Shown here in pieces: positions 25,640-35,300 of a stretch of 64,000 nucleotides of DNA. Below the pieces are notes generated by a model. The model saw nothing but the letters and a program-made list of their open reading frames with translations, searched no databases and was not told where the DNA came from. The position numbers and the translations under genes are program-made. Source of the DNA: Pseudoflavonifractor phocaeensis (lineage in GTDB: Bacteria; Bacillota; Clostridia; Oscillospirales; Oscillospiraceae); the NCBI RefSeq assembly GCF_016901955.1, contig NZ_JACJLC010000003.1:1-64000 (forward strand), read 5' to 3'. Positions within the stretch are counted from its first letter, which is position 1; each line of letters begins with the position of its first letter.

Positions 25640-26383
25640 CTACATTCCCTTGAACTCATAAATTTTTGACCTGCCCCAGAACTTGATTCCGAAATGCATA
25701 CACATTTTCCTAATAAGCGCAACATACCCGTCATCAGCCAATGGATGTACCATCACACGCTCAACAAAATAAGATATATCCTTAATAGGGAGATATAGAA
25801 TACCATCGTTTATTCTATGTGGAACGGTACAGAAGGAAGATCCGACTAATCTCATTTCATTTTCATACTTAAAACACTTTCGCTTGTGGCGGATTATTTC
25901 ATCGCCATCATAGAGGACTATTCCATCATCTGTAAAGGTTGTATTATTAAGCAAAGTTTCCAGGCATGGTCTATCTAAATCATATTGAACCCGAAAAATA
26001 CTAAGAGAATCCGAATCAAGTTCCAAGAGTTTGTCTACTGATGTACGTATCATAACGGCGTGATTGTCGTAATTATACGCATTCCACATGACCTCAGCAT
26101 CTTTACTGCGTGAAAAACATAAGCAAAACATATCGTCCGTGATAGCCTGGATGGTCTCTATGAACGAGTTAAAATGTTTCTCGCAATGAATGCCGTATTG
26201 GGCAAATGAGTTCGCCATCTCTTCTCGATGTTGCAAATTTTTCAATGTTCTAACGACAAATGTTTCATATTGATCTGGCCATTTACTTGGATTAACTAAG
26301 GCAAGTTCTTGATGAAACAAAAGTTCGCAGAAGCGCTGAAATGAAATGTAACGGTAGACTTTCAAGGAATACTTGGTTGCCAT
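25640..26383 (-). CDS. DUF2971 protein between mod and res
   Basis: The protein has 247 residues and the DUF2971 pattern: VYRYISFQRFCELLFHQELALVNPSKWPDQYE at the start, CLCFSRSKDAEVMWNAYNYDNHAVMIR in the middle, and KYENEMRLVGSSF. The biochemical role of DUF2971 is not established; it recurs in defence islands. It starts 1 bp after the mod stop and ends 3 bp before the res start, so it is tightly built into the type III operon. AT-rich codon use compared with mod and res suggests separate acquisition. Confidence 0.8.
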   Translation of the reverse strand: MATKYSLKVYRYISFQRFCELLFHQELALVNPSKWPDQYETFVVRTLKNLQHREEMANSFAQYGIHCEKHFNSFIETIQAITDDMFCLCFSRSKDAEVMWNAYNYDNHAVMIRTSVDKLLELDSDSLSIFRVQYDLDRPCLETLLNNTTFTDDGIVLYDGDEIIRHKRKCFKYENEMRLVGSSFCTVPHRINDGILYLPIKDISYFVERVMVHPLADDGYVALIRKMCMHFGIKFWGRSKIYEFKGM

Positions 26384-26384
26384 C

Positions 26385-28370
26385 TCAAATCACCTTCACC
26401 CGGGTATCCGGGGCCAAAAGCTTGAAAATCTCCCCCACGTTGATCTTCTCCGGGCTGGTGGCAAAGCCGCTGTCCCGGAACACGGCCCGGAGGGGCTTCC
26501 GCTTGGCGATCTCCCGGATGACGTTCTCCGGGATGTTTTCGTCAAAGCAGGCGATCAGGTCGCCGTCGTTGTAGGTGTGGACGGTGCAGCCCTCCACCTG
26601 CTCGGAGCGGTAGGGCATGGACAGGGGCAGGCCCCACTCCAACAGGCAGCCGAACAGCAGGTCCAGGTCCGTGCGGTCGGGCTTGATATTGCTCTCCATC
26701 TTCTGGAGCATCCCCTGGTCGTACTCCTGGGCGGAGTAGTAGACGTCCTCCATGTTGGTATCGTCCAGCTTGAGGACACGGAAACCAATATCCAGATCGT
26801 CCGCCATTTTCTTTTTAGCAGTAACAACTTCTGGGGAGTCAGACCATTCTGCATAAACGAACCCCATAGATGTTCCATGCTCTTTTTTGAACTTTTCCAT
26901 TGCACGAACGGCTGTTCCTTCTTCCTCCAAGGCCTTTTTTGCCATATCGCCCGCCCGGCGGATGCGTTCTTTGCCAATGTCGCATAAAGTTGAAAATCCT
27001 TCGCTTTTAATTGGTTGCGGCAACTGTACCATAATAAATTGACGATTTCCGCCATCTTCTGCATTCTGTGCCATAACTGCATGGGCTGTAGTGGCAGAAC
27101 CACAGAAGAAGTCCATGACAATGTCATGCCCGTCTCTCGTGGTTGCAATTTGTAGCATACGTTTAATTAAGCGGGTTGGTTTTGGAGTGTCAAATACATC
27201 TTGTGATGTAGCAAAACTAAGTAAACTCAGCAATTCTTTTTTTGCTTCTTGTGTATGTCCAACTTCTTCGTAGGACCAGTATGTCTGGGGGACAATTCCT
27301 TGTTTTACTTCTGATAAATATGTTTTAGGGGCTGGGATGTTATTGCCATCGGGTCCCCAGTAAATTCTTCCTTCTTTATCAAGTTGCCAGAATTTTTCTT
27401 CCGAGTATATCCAATAGCGTCCGGACGGTGGTCCTTCTATAATGCGTCCGCCAGGGCATTTTATAGGATATGTTCCCTTACTATAGTAGTTTCTGGCAGA
27501 AAGATTGTTTGGGCGCCACGGACCGCGAGGATCATTGTCTGGATTGGAATACATTGAATTTTGTTTTTCTGTACGTGGCAATAGATTAGGACGCCAGATA
27601 GCGGAACATTTTGTATATACAAGGATATAATCGTGATCTACCGAAAAATATTGCGCACTGGATTTCGGCGCATAATTTTTTCTCCAGATTATAGTCGCAA
27701 TAAAGTTGCCCGGTCCAAAGATTTCATTTGCAATTTTTTTCAAACTGTCCTGTTCATTGTCATCAATAGAAATGAAAATGACTCCATCATCCGTCAGCAT
27801 ATTTCTCGCCAGCATTAGCCGGGGATACATCATGCTACACCAATCGGAATGGAACCGGGGACTGCTCTCGGAGTTCTCCGCAAACTGCTTGTTACCCTCC
27901 TCGTCAAACAGGCCGATCTGCTGGTCGTACTCCTGCTTGCCCATCTCAAATCGGTCGTTGTAGATGAAGTCATGGCCAGTGTTGTAGGGCGGGTCGATGT
28001 AGATCATCTTCACCTTGCCCAGATAGGCCTCCTGAAGCAGCTTGAGCACCTCCAGGTTGTCGCCCTCGATATACAGGTTTTCGGTGGTGTCCCAGTTCTT
28101 GCTCTCCTCTGGGCAGGGGCGCAGGGTCTTGCGGATGGGCTTGTTAGCCTCCACGATGGAGGCTTTCTTGCCCACCCAGGTGAACTCGTAGGACTCGTCC
28201 CCCTCCAGCACATCGTCGGACAGCATCTGCTTAAGCAACTCAAAGTTGATGGCCTTTTTCAGCCCGCCCTTGCCGTCCGGGCCCTCCGTGACGCACCCAG
28301 GGAACAGGGCGGCAATCTTCTCTATATTCTGTGCCGTCAAGTCCGGCGTCTCAAATTTCATGTGGTCCAT
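26385..28370 (-). CDS. Type III DNA methyltransferase Mod (adenine-N6)
   Basis: Mod recognises the site and methylates one strand. The protein has 661 residues. Motif IV is MIYIDPPYNTGHDFIYNDRF (about 130-149) and precedes motif I DIVMDFFCGSATTAHAVMAQ (about 418-437), the beta-class order normal for type III. The central ~200 residues, from GNFIATIIWRKN on, are AT-rich, the expected variable target-recognition part, and contrast with GC-rich ends. GGAGG 9 nt upstream selects 28370. The TIR gene ends 15 bp upstream. Confidence 0.93.
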   Translation of the reverse strand: MDHMKFETPDLTAQNIEKIAALFPGCVTEGPDGKGGLKKAINFELLKQMLSDDVLEGDESYEFTWVGKKASIVEANKPIRKTLRPCPEESKNWDTTENLYIEGDNLEVLKLLQEAYLGKVKMIYIDPPYNTGHDFIYNDRFEMGKQEYDQQIGLFDEEGNKQFAENSESSPRFHSDWCSMMYPRLMLARNMLTDDGVIFISIDDNEQDSLKKIANEIFGPGNFIATIIWRKNYAPKSSAQYFSVDHDYILVYTKCSAIWRPNLLPRTEKQNSMYSNPDNDPRGPWRPNNLSARNYYSKGTYPIKCPGGRIIEGPPSGRYWIYSEEKFWQLDKEGRIYWGPDGNNIPAPKTYLSEVKQGIVPQTYWSYEEVGHTQEAKKELLSLLSFATSQDVFDTPKPTRLIKRMLQIATTRDGHDIVMDFFCGSATTAHAVMAQNAEDGGNRQFIMVQLPQPIKSEGFSTLCDIGKERIRRAGDMAKKALEEEGTAVRAMEKFKKEHGTSMGFVYAEWSDSPEVVTAKKKMADDLDIGFRVLKLDDTNMEDVYYSAQEYDQGMLQKMESNIKPDRTDLDLLFGCLLEWGLPLSMPYRSEQVEGCTVHTYNDGDLIACFDENIPENVIREIAKRKPLRAVFRDSGFATSPEKINVGEIFKLLAPDTRVKVI

Positions 28371-28385
28371 TATGAAGTTCCTCCA

Positions 28386-28997
28386 TTATCGAAAATTGCG
28401 GACCTTAACCTTCGATGCAATCTCACTTGTTCGTTTATCAAATGCAATATTTACATAGCTTTCGGGATCGGCAACAAAATCATCCCATTTTACGAGAACA
28501 CAGTACCGTTCACTTTCGGACCATGCGCACCCAGAATGAGGCTCTATGTAGTAATTTGTGCTGAACTCTCGAATTACAGTGGAGTCTCCAATTACAACCG
28601 TATTGTGTGTACCGCCGCAAGTAAGGCATTGGTGACTCCCTTTATAAATGCGTTCATACATTTCCGGTAGGACTACACCCAAAATTCCGTTTCGAGTGTT
28701 ACCAACCCCATTATATAGAGAAGCTTGCAATTCTCGTTCAATAAAATAGTTTTTTCTTCGTCCCATGAAATCACAGCCTTCATTTTCAGAGGAGTGTGTT
28801 CCAATCACGAAGATTGTTACAGTAGAGTCCTGGAGATAATCCTGGCGAATTGTTTTCATAATGTAGTCACCATCATTGCTGTTGATAACTCGGTCAAGCC
28901 CTTTGTTAATCAAATCCGACTTTGCAATCAACTTATCAATGCGCTCCCGATACCATTGATCTTCCTTTTTGAAAGAAATAAAACATTTGTGCCCCAT
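28386..28997 (-). CDS. thsB: TIR-domain protein, Thoeris ThsB-like
   Basis: The protein has 203 residues. It opens MGHKCFISFKKEDQWYRERI, the first strand and loop of a ThsB-type TIR (MTH538/DUF1863) fold. It continues with DSTVTIFVIGTHSSEN and RKNYFIERELQASLYNG, where the conserved Glu-containing helix lies. ThsB senses phage and makes a NAD-derived signal; in type II Thoeris the signal is histidine-ADP-ribose. AGGAGG 6 nt upstream selects 28997. The macro-domain effector gene ends 17 bp upstream. AT-rich composition sets both genes apart from mod. Confidence 0.8.
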   Translation of the reverse strand: MGHKCFISFKKEDQWYRERIDKLIAKSDLINKGLDRVINSNDGDYIMKTIRQDYLQDSTVTIFVIGTHSSENEGCDFMGRRKNYFIERELQASLYNGVGNTRNGILGVVLPEMYERIYKGSHQCLTCGGTHNTVVIGDSTVIREFSTNYYIEPHSGCAWSESERYCVLVKWDDFVADPESYVNIAFDKRTSEIASKVKVRNFR

Positions 28998-29014
28998 GGT
29001 AAACCTCCTATGCT

Positions 29015-29839
29015 TCAAGCCTCAAATCGCTTTTTTATATCGTACAAACTAATTTTATCCAAGCAATCATTTGTGAGAACAATTTTCGCTTTAGCTGGAT
29101 ATTGAAATCGAATACGACTGACTTTGAACGTCCAAATAATTATTTCAAGAAGTTCTTGATCCGTAATATTTTCGTAGCCTCGGAAGCGAGTGATTCCTGA
29201 ACCAAGTAATGGTAAAACCACCGTGTTTCCACCATAATGAATATCACACTCATTCCACATATTCATTAGGCAAGAAGTGAAGTCATTAATCTCTAAAAAC
29301 GCACGATTATCTTTGTCAAAGTGGGTAAATGCAAGGAGAAAATATTCACCATTTTTTATTATAGTTCCAAGCCTATATTGGTTTGTCTTGCCAGTTTTTC
29401 TTTCGCATTTTCCAAGAATATATTCTGCTGAATGTGAATCTGAATCAATGGTTTTATCCAAGTCGGAGGGATTCAGATAAAAGCGGGTGATATATTGCCC
29501 ATTTAATGTGTTTTTTGAAATCAATGTGCCGTCTACTTTTGTATCAAAAAATTCGTTAAACGGAATAATTTTGAAACCATCCTCTAAAAAAATGTCACCC
29601 GTTTCGATTTCCATTGTTGAGTTATTTATTTTTAACGATATTTTCTTGAGATTATTCGCACGATACCACCTGAAAAGAAATACTACGACAAGAAAAATGG
29701 CAAACGCAATAAAGCAACATGTTTTTTTGTCATCGGGGATATCCAAAAACAGAAAAGTAAGTGAGGCAATAACGCTAACGATAGAGAGAGTTGCGTAGTA
29801 TTCCTTCCATAATTTCTTGTTTAGGAATTTAACTTTCAT
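29015..29839 (-). CDS. thsA: Membrane-anchored macro-domain effector, type II Thoeris ThsA-like
   Basis: The protein has 274 residues. Two N-terminal membrane helices (about 14-34 and 40-59) lead into a macro-like domain: IIKNGEYFLLAFTHFD, then GGNTVVLPLLGSGITRFRG (about 206-224), the phosphate-binding glycine loop. This domain order matches DUF6430 / ThsA of type II Thoeris, in which the macro domain binds His-ADPR and the membrane part disrupts the membrane. The TIR gene follows directly. The family call rests on architecture and neighbour; a stand-alone macro sensor is the alternative. Confidence 0.78.
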   Translation of the reverse strand: MKVKFLNKKLWKEYYATLSIVSVIASLTFLFLDIPDDKKTCCFIAFAIFLVVVFLFRWYRANNLKKISLKINNSTMEIETGDIFLEDGFKIIPFNEFFDTKVDGTLISKNTLNGQYITRFYLNPSDLDKTIDSDSHSAEYILGKCERKTGKTNQYRLGTIIKNGEYFLLAFTHFDKDNRAFLEINDFTSCLMNMWNECDIHYGGNTVVLPLLGSGITRFRGYENITDQELLEIIIWTFKVSRIRFQYPAKAKIVLTNDCLDKISLYDIKKRFEA

Positions 29840-29841
29840 AA

Positions 29842-30495
29842 TTACAACATCTCCAATTCCCTCTTCAACTTCTTTATGTTTACATTTATCTCCACCTGCC
29901 GGTTGAGTTGTTTTTCCTTCCGGATCTTATTTTCCAGCGCCGTGATCTGCTTCTGGAGCTGCTGCCGCCGGAGGTCCCGCTCCACGTTTTCCGCAACGGA
30001 TAACTCCACACTCCACTCTTCACACTCCACACTGCCCCTGCACTGCCGCACAAAATTCTCGTATACGGCGTCCAGGGAGTGCCCTTCCATGCGGAGGGGG
30101 AGTTGGTCTGACTCTATCCAGTCGGTGTGATAGTATTGGCTGACTTTGAAGGCGGAACTGCCGGAGGCGGCTTCTTTGTAGCCGATCCAGGCCTGGTATT
30201 TTCCCTCGTATTCCAGCAGGAAGAGAATGTAGTAGGGGATCTCTCTGTCGATTTGGAGCAGGACGGATTCGTCCAATGAGGGCTGGTTGAGCCGGAGTTC
30301 CAGCACCTCGATTTCTGTGACAGCCTCTCCCGGGGCCAGATTGACCGTTGCGGCGGCGATCTTGTTCCGCCACCAGATGGTCCTGATCTGCTCCACAAAG
30401 GCCCGCTTCAGAACGGGCGTCACCGGCAGGTTCTCATAGAATTTTTGCTTAGGAATACGCTTATTGAATTCCGTAGTTTTTGGCAGGCCCAGCAC
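29842..30495 (-). CDS. DUF4391 protein
   Basis: The 217-residue protein shows the DUF4391 pattern: LPKTTEFNKRIPKQKFYENL, FVEQIRTIWWRNKIAAATVNLAPG and IPYYILFLLEYEGKYQAWIGYK, ending in a Lys/Gln-rich coiled coil (about 170-215). Its start is near the end of a possible upstream codon overlap at 30495. DUF4391 proteins are, from memory, usual neighbours of type III-like Mod and Res with an SNF2-type helicase, so this looks like a core member of that cassette. Its activity is unknown. Confidence 0.75.
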   Translation of the reverse strand: MLGLPKTTEFNKRIPKQKFYENLPVTPVLKRAFVEQIRTIWWRNKIAAATVNLAPGEAVTEIEVLELRLNQPSLDESVLLQIDREIPYYILFLLEYEGKYQAWIGYKEAASGSSAFKVSQYYHTDWIESDQLPLRMEGHSLDAVYENFVRQCRGSVECEEWSVELSVAENVERDLRRQQLQKQITALENKIRKEKQLNRQVEINVNIKKLKRELEML

Positions 30496-30532
30496 AGGAT
30501 CACCCTTTTTCCCTTATGCATGTCAACAAATA

Positions 30533-32272
30533 TTACTTTAGCAATCCATTTTCTCTTAAATAGTCAAGGAACTTCGCCATTATTTCCTCGGTTCTATCCA
30601 AAATATCTTTTTCGGTAAAGTCTGTCAAAGTTTCAGAGAGATGATGCAACTCATGGTTTCTTGTGCCCTCCTTCTTCTGATTGCGACTATTCACAAAGCC
30701 TTGGTAATACTTGATTTTATCCTCAAAGCGATAATCAGCGGCACGGATATTGATGCGTTTTTCCAAAAGAGCCTTGTTTCCCAGCGCCTCCAGATTTTTT
30801 ACATCTGTTAGAGACTTATCTTTGTCATAGCGATTCCTGGCATAGATATGTTCAATCTCAAGTACCGTTTCAAGGGGAAAAAGCTCCTGATCATCATCTT
30901 GGAACGCCCACCATGCTAACATCGATTTTGTGATCGGTCTACTATTGTTGAATGTAAAGTTGGCAAACATGCTCTGCACCTTATCCGCCTCAAACTTGAA
31001 GTCGACAAAAGTAACGGGCTGGCTGTTGACGATACTGACCATCTCGGCATATACAGGGGTACGAAGTGCATTTACCCCAGGGTTTGTAACTGCATATGTC
31101 CAGATAAATCCAGTGATTTTGCTGAGGAACCGATAGAACTGGTCCTCATCTAACAGTCCTTCGCTATCTCGATTCTGCATAAAGAACACGGAAACAACAT
31201 AGGTCCACATACCATTTGGGGCATAATTTAATACAAATAGGCGGCGCAAAATCCGCTGTGAGAACCGATCTTTATCTTGATTGATGACATCCTCCCAAAA
31301 ATGAGCAAGTGTAATCAGATCATTAAACGTATCTTCTCTTTTGAGTAAGGTGTAATTGTCTTTCTCATAAAATTTGCGCAATGCTTCAGTCGTGGAAGAC
31401 TTGATTCCCTGCTTGGCACGGATATAATACATGTACCGTGTAAACAGTTCATCCATTGGCGTTCCGTTTAGCGGATGGAAAATTGATTCCGTTAATTCCT
31501 CCAGATCTTTCCACTGCTTAATAAATAGATCCTTTTTTCCGATATCAGAGTAATATTTGTAAAACTGTGCCTTGAAAATATCAGAATCAGAGAGTGGCAT
31601 TCCTCGGTCATTTAATGTTGAAAAGATTCGGAGCGCAGTGTCCTGCGATTCTGCTTCGATAGGGAGGAGAATGCAGTTGTTCATGATTCGAGTGGGTAAA
31701 TAAGCAAAATACGTCGGATACTTTGCTAAAAAGTCGTCAATACAGTTCTGAAAGAACCGGTAATTGGCGGCATATCTGCTTTTTTGCCCAGGTTTTACAA
31801 CACCCGTTTTCAATATCTCAAGAAATTCGTCTTTGTCTTTATCAGTGGCAACTTCAGAATCAATCTTTAGAGCTGACATATCAGGCTCACCAAATTCATC
31901 CGTTTTCCAGATACATTTCTCAATATTCTGTTTTGTAGCAACAGAGGCCTTGTCTTGCATGTGGCCAAATTTTTCATAGAAGGCACGTAAAAGTAGCATT
32001 AGCGTAGTAAGCCGTTGTTGTCCATCAATCACTTCCATCTTGGAGACACTATTTTTGAAAGTAACGATTGGTCCGAGAAAGTATTCACTATTACTGTCAA
32101 ATTCTGTGCGTCCTTCGTCTGGAATTGCGAATGAAAAGATATCATCCCAAAGGGTCTGACACTCAGTTTCACCCCACGCATAGGGACGCTGGTAATCAGG
32201 AATCAAAAAGTCTGCTCGTTTATCCTGGAATAAATCTTTAATTGTCTTTTGGTCCACGTTCAGCTTCGACAT
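30533..32272 (-). CDS. DUF262-DUF1524 protein (GmrSD-like endonuclease)
   Basis: The protein has 579 residues. The DUF262 half has FLIPDYQRPYAWGETECQTLWDDI and MEVIDGQQRLTTLMLLL, the ParB/Srx-like nucleotide-handling motif of GmrS. The C-terminal DUF1524 half has LEIEHIYARNRYDK and NLEALGNKALLEKRIN, the His-Me/HNH nuclease pattern of GmrD. Such fusions cut modified phage DNA in GmrSD and occur as subunits in other defence systems. It is co-directional with, and 42 bp behind, the large helicase gene. Confidence 0.87.
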   Translation of the reverse strand: MSKLNVDQKTIKDLFQDKRADFLIPDYQRPYAWGETECQTLWDDIFSFAIPDEGRTEFDSNSEYFLGPIVTFKNSVSKMEVIDGQQRLTTLMLLLRAFYEKFGHMQDKASVATKQNIEKCIWKTDEFGEPDMSALKIDSEVATDKDKDEFLEILKTGVVKPGQKSRYAANYRFFQNCIDDFLAKYPTYFAYLPTRIMNNCILLPIEAESQDTALRIFSTLNDRGMPLSDSDIFKAQFYKYYSDIGKKDLFIKQWKDLEELTESIFHPLNGTPMDELFTRYMYYIRAKQGIKSSTTEALRKFYEKDNYTLLKREDTFNDLITLAHFWEDVINQDKDRFSQRILRRLFVLNYAPNGMWTYVVSVFFMQNRDSEGLLDEDQFYRFLSKITGFIWTYAVTNPGVNALRTPVYAEMVSIVNSQPVTFVDFKFEADKVQSMFANFTFNNSRPITKSMLAWWAFQDDDQELFPLETVLEIEHIYARNRYDKDKSLTDVKNLEALGNKALLEKRINIRAADYRFEDKIKYYQGFVNSRNQKKEGTRNHELHHLSETLTDFTEKDILDRTEEIMAKFLDYLRENGLLK

Positions 32273-32314
32273 TTTTCTTCCTCCAATAAGCTTATCTAAT
32301 TCGACTTCCGATTA

Positions 32315-35300
32315 CTACTTCACCACCAAAAAGCAGATTAACTCAAAATCATCCAGCCCGGAGATCTGGGAGAGAAGCGCCGTCGTGCCGCCGCTTTTAA
32401 ACAGACTGTCAATGTCGCTCTCCTCCTTCACATCGATGATGGAGTTGACCGCCTCGCTCAGCAGTTCTGATATCTCAGCCATGTTCCGGCCATCGTCGGT
32501 CTCCTGATTGAATTCCCGGCAGAGGTCGGAAATAGGTTCCGTTCTGCCCCTGCACAGCAGGCGGATGGTGTCCAGCATCTGCTTGGGGTTGAGATAATCG
32601 CAGAGGATCTCGCCATCCATACCAATGTAGACCATGTAGAACGGATGGATGCGGTTTCGGTGGTCTACATTGACGCTGTCGTTGACATTCCGAAGGACGA
32701 AGATGGCTCCGGCCGGAGCGTCCTCCCGGGCCGGGACCACGGCGTGCATCCCATGGGGCGTGGTCTCCACATCATGGTGGTGCTTCATGTACTCCAAGAG
32801 ATCCAGACGGAATTCGTTGAGCCCCAGGTCCATGATGGAGATCCCGCTGGACATCTCCTCGATGTCCACGACTTCCTCCTGGAGCCGCTTCAGCTGCTGA
32901 CGGCGATACTCCAAATCTCCTTTTTCTTCGGCATTGATGGGGTCGTCATCGCCAGTAGAAGTCATAACGGAGATCTTCATGCGGGTCTCCACCCGGCTTT
33001 TCAGATTGATATATTCATCCAAGTCCATATCCGGCCAAAAATTCACCAGCTGGATCACCTGATTTCGGCTACCGATGCGGTCAATTCGACCAAACCGCTG
33101 GATGATGCGGACCGGGTTCCAGTGAATGTCGTAGTTGATGAGATAGTCGCAGTCCTGGAGATTCTGGCCCTCGGAGATACAGTCTGTGGCGATCAGGATG
33201 TCCAAGTCTTCCGTGTTGCCAGGCATCAAAATATCCCGGCCTTTCGAGATGGGGGAAAAGCAGGTAAGAACCGTATTCAAGTCCGCTCGCAAACGAGGAA
33301 TCGTAGTCTTGCCGTCTACGGTGCCCGTGACCTCCGCTGCGTTTAGCCCAAAATTCTGTTTGACAAAGGGAGCGACTTGCTGATAGAGGTAGTCCGCAGT
33401 GTCGGAAAAGGCGGTGAAAATGATGATTTTTCGATTTCCAGGATTGATTGGATGTTCTTGCTTCTCCCAAATCAAGTTCAGCAGCGTTTGTAGTTTGGTA
33501 TCATGCTCCGGTGTGATGTCGCCGATCATTAGGGAGAGCAGCTGCAAATTTTCGGCGTCTTTTTCCAAATCCCGCAGCCAGGAGAGGTAGTCCATATCTG
33601 CCAGATCGATTTTGACCTTCCGGCCCACGGAGAAATAGTCGGTATTCTGGTCATCCAGGTCAAATTCATCAGCGTCAGAAAGGTCTTGCAAATCCAAAAG
33701 CTGCTCGCCGGACTGGTAGGCGTGGATCGTCTCAATGGTCGACTGGATCAGGTGATAGACCCGGTCAATGGTGAGCCGGAAGGCGTAGACCGAACTTTCT
33801 AATCGCTTGAGCAGATTGATGCTCATCAGGCGTCGAATGCCTTCCTCACGGCCTTTCTGGGTCAGGCTTGTCCCCTTGTTATGGGTGAGGTCCTCGTATT
33901 TGGAAAGTCGGGAGGCCATGATGTAATAGGTGGGGGTGTAGATTGAAAGATTCAGAGAGATCAACAGTTCATAGATCTGATTATAGTTGATGGCATCCCC
34001 AAGATCGGTCAGGCAGGGACGCAGGGAGATGGGCTTGAGCCGCTCCGGAAATTTTCCAATATCCGTGGTATCGTAATACTTTTCGATGTGCCGCCGGGAG
34101 CGGGCGATGGTCACGCTGTCCAGAACCTCAAAGAAGTCAAAGTCCAGCATTTTCAGCAGTGCATCCGTAGTGCGTTCTTCGGCAGGTAGACGGCTCCACA
34201 CGTTAAAGGCTTTCTGGGCCCGACGGAAAATCTCATCAATGGAGGTGCTGGTGTCCAGTTTCTCATTGATTTGAGCGGAATCCCCCTCATACGCCAGTGC
34301 CAGCTGATTTTTCAGATCGATGAATCGGTTGTTGACCGGGGTGGCGGAGAGCATCAGAACTTTGGTGCGGACGCCTGCCCGGATCACCTTATTCATCAAT
34401 TTTAAGTAGCGGTTTTCCTTGGCGTCCTCACCGGAAACTTCTCCGCCATTGCGGAAGTTATGACTCTCGTCGACGACCACCAGATCATAGTTGCCCCAAT
34501 TCAGGCGATCCAAATCAATGCCGTTGGATTTGCCGTGTTCCCGGGACAAATCCGTATGATAGAGCACGTCATACCGCAGACGATCCTCGGCGATTGGGTT
34601 GTTGATGTAATTCCCTTTGTAGGTGTTCCAGTTCTCGGACAGCTTTTTAGGGCACAGGACCAGAACGGATTTATTGCGGTTTTCGTAGTATTTGATGACT
34701 GCCAAGGCGGTGAAGGTCTTGCCCAGGCCGACGCTGTCCGCCAGGATACAGCCGTTGTACTTTTCCAATTTGTTGATGATGGCAAGGGCGGCGTCCTTCT
34801 GGAAGTTGTAGAGCAGGTTCCAAATCTTGCTCTGTTTGAATCCCGTTGCCTCGTTGGGCAGAACATCCTCGGAGATGTCTTCCAAAAATTCGTTGAAAAT
34901 GTTATACAGAGTAAAGAAATAGATGAAGTCAGGGGAATTCTCCCGGTAAGCAGTGGAGATACTGTCAAGAACGATTTCAGTGACATTTTGGAGCTTCTTT
35001 TCGTCGTTCCAAAGCTCTTCAAACAGTTTCAGGAAATATCGGCCATTCTCATAGCTCTCCGTCTTCTGGACAGGATAATAGGCGTTGTTGCCCCGTTCAC
35101 AGCCCAGATCCACGGTGGTAAAGCCGTTGATGGGCATATAGGTGCTCTCATCCACCGTTAGAAATCCCATCATCTGTTCCTGCGTCACATTGGACTTGAA
35201 AGTCACCTTTTTCCGTACCCAATCAGCGCACTCTTTGGCAATGGCCTTTTGGGTCAATTCATTGCGCAGTTTGATCTCAAAATCAGTCCCGTACAGGCTG

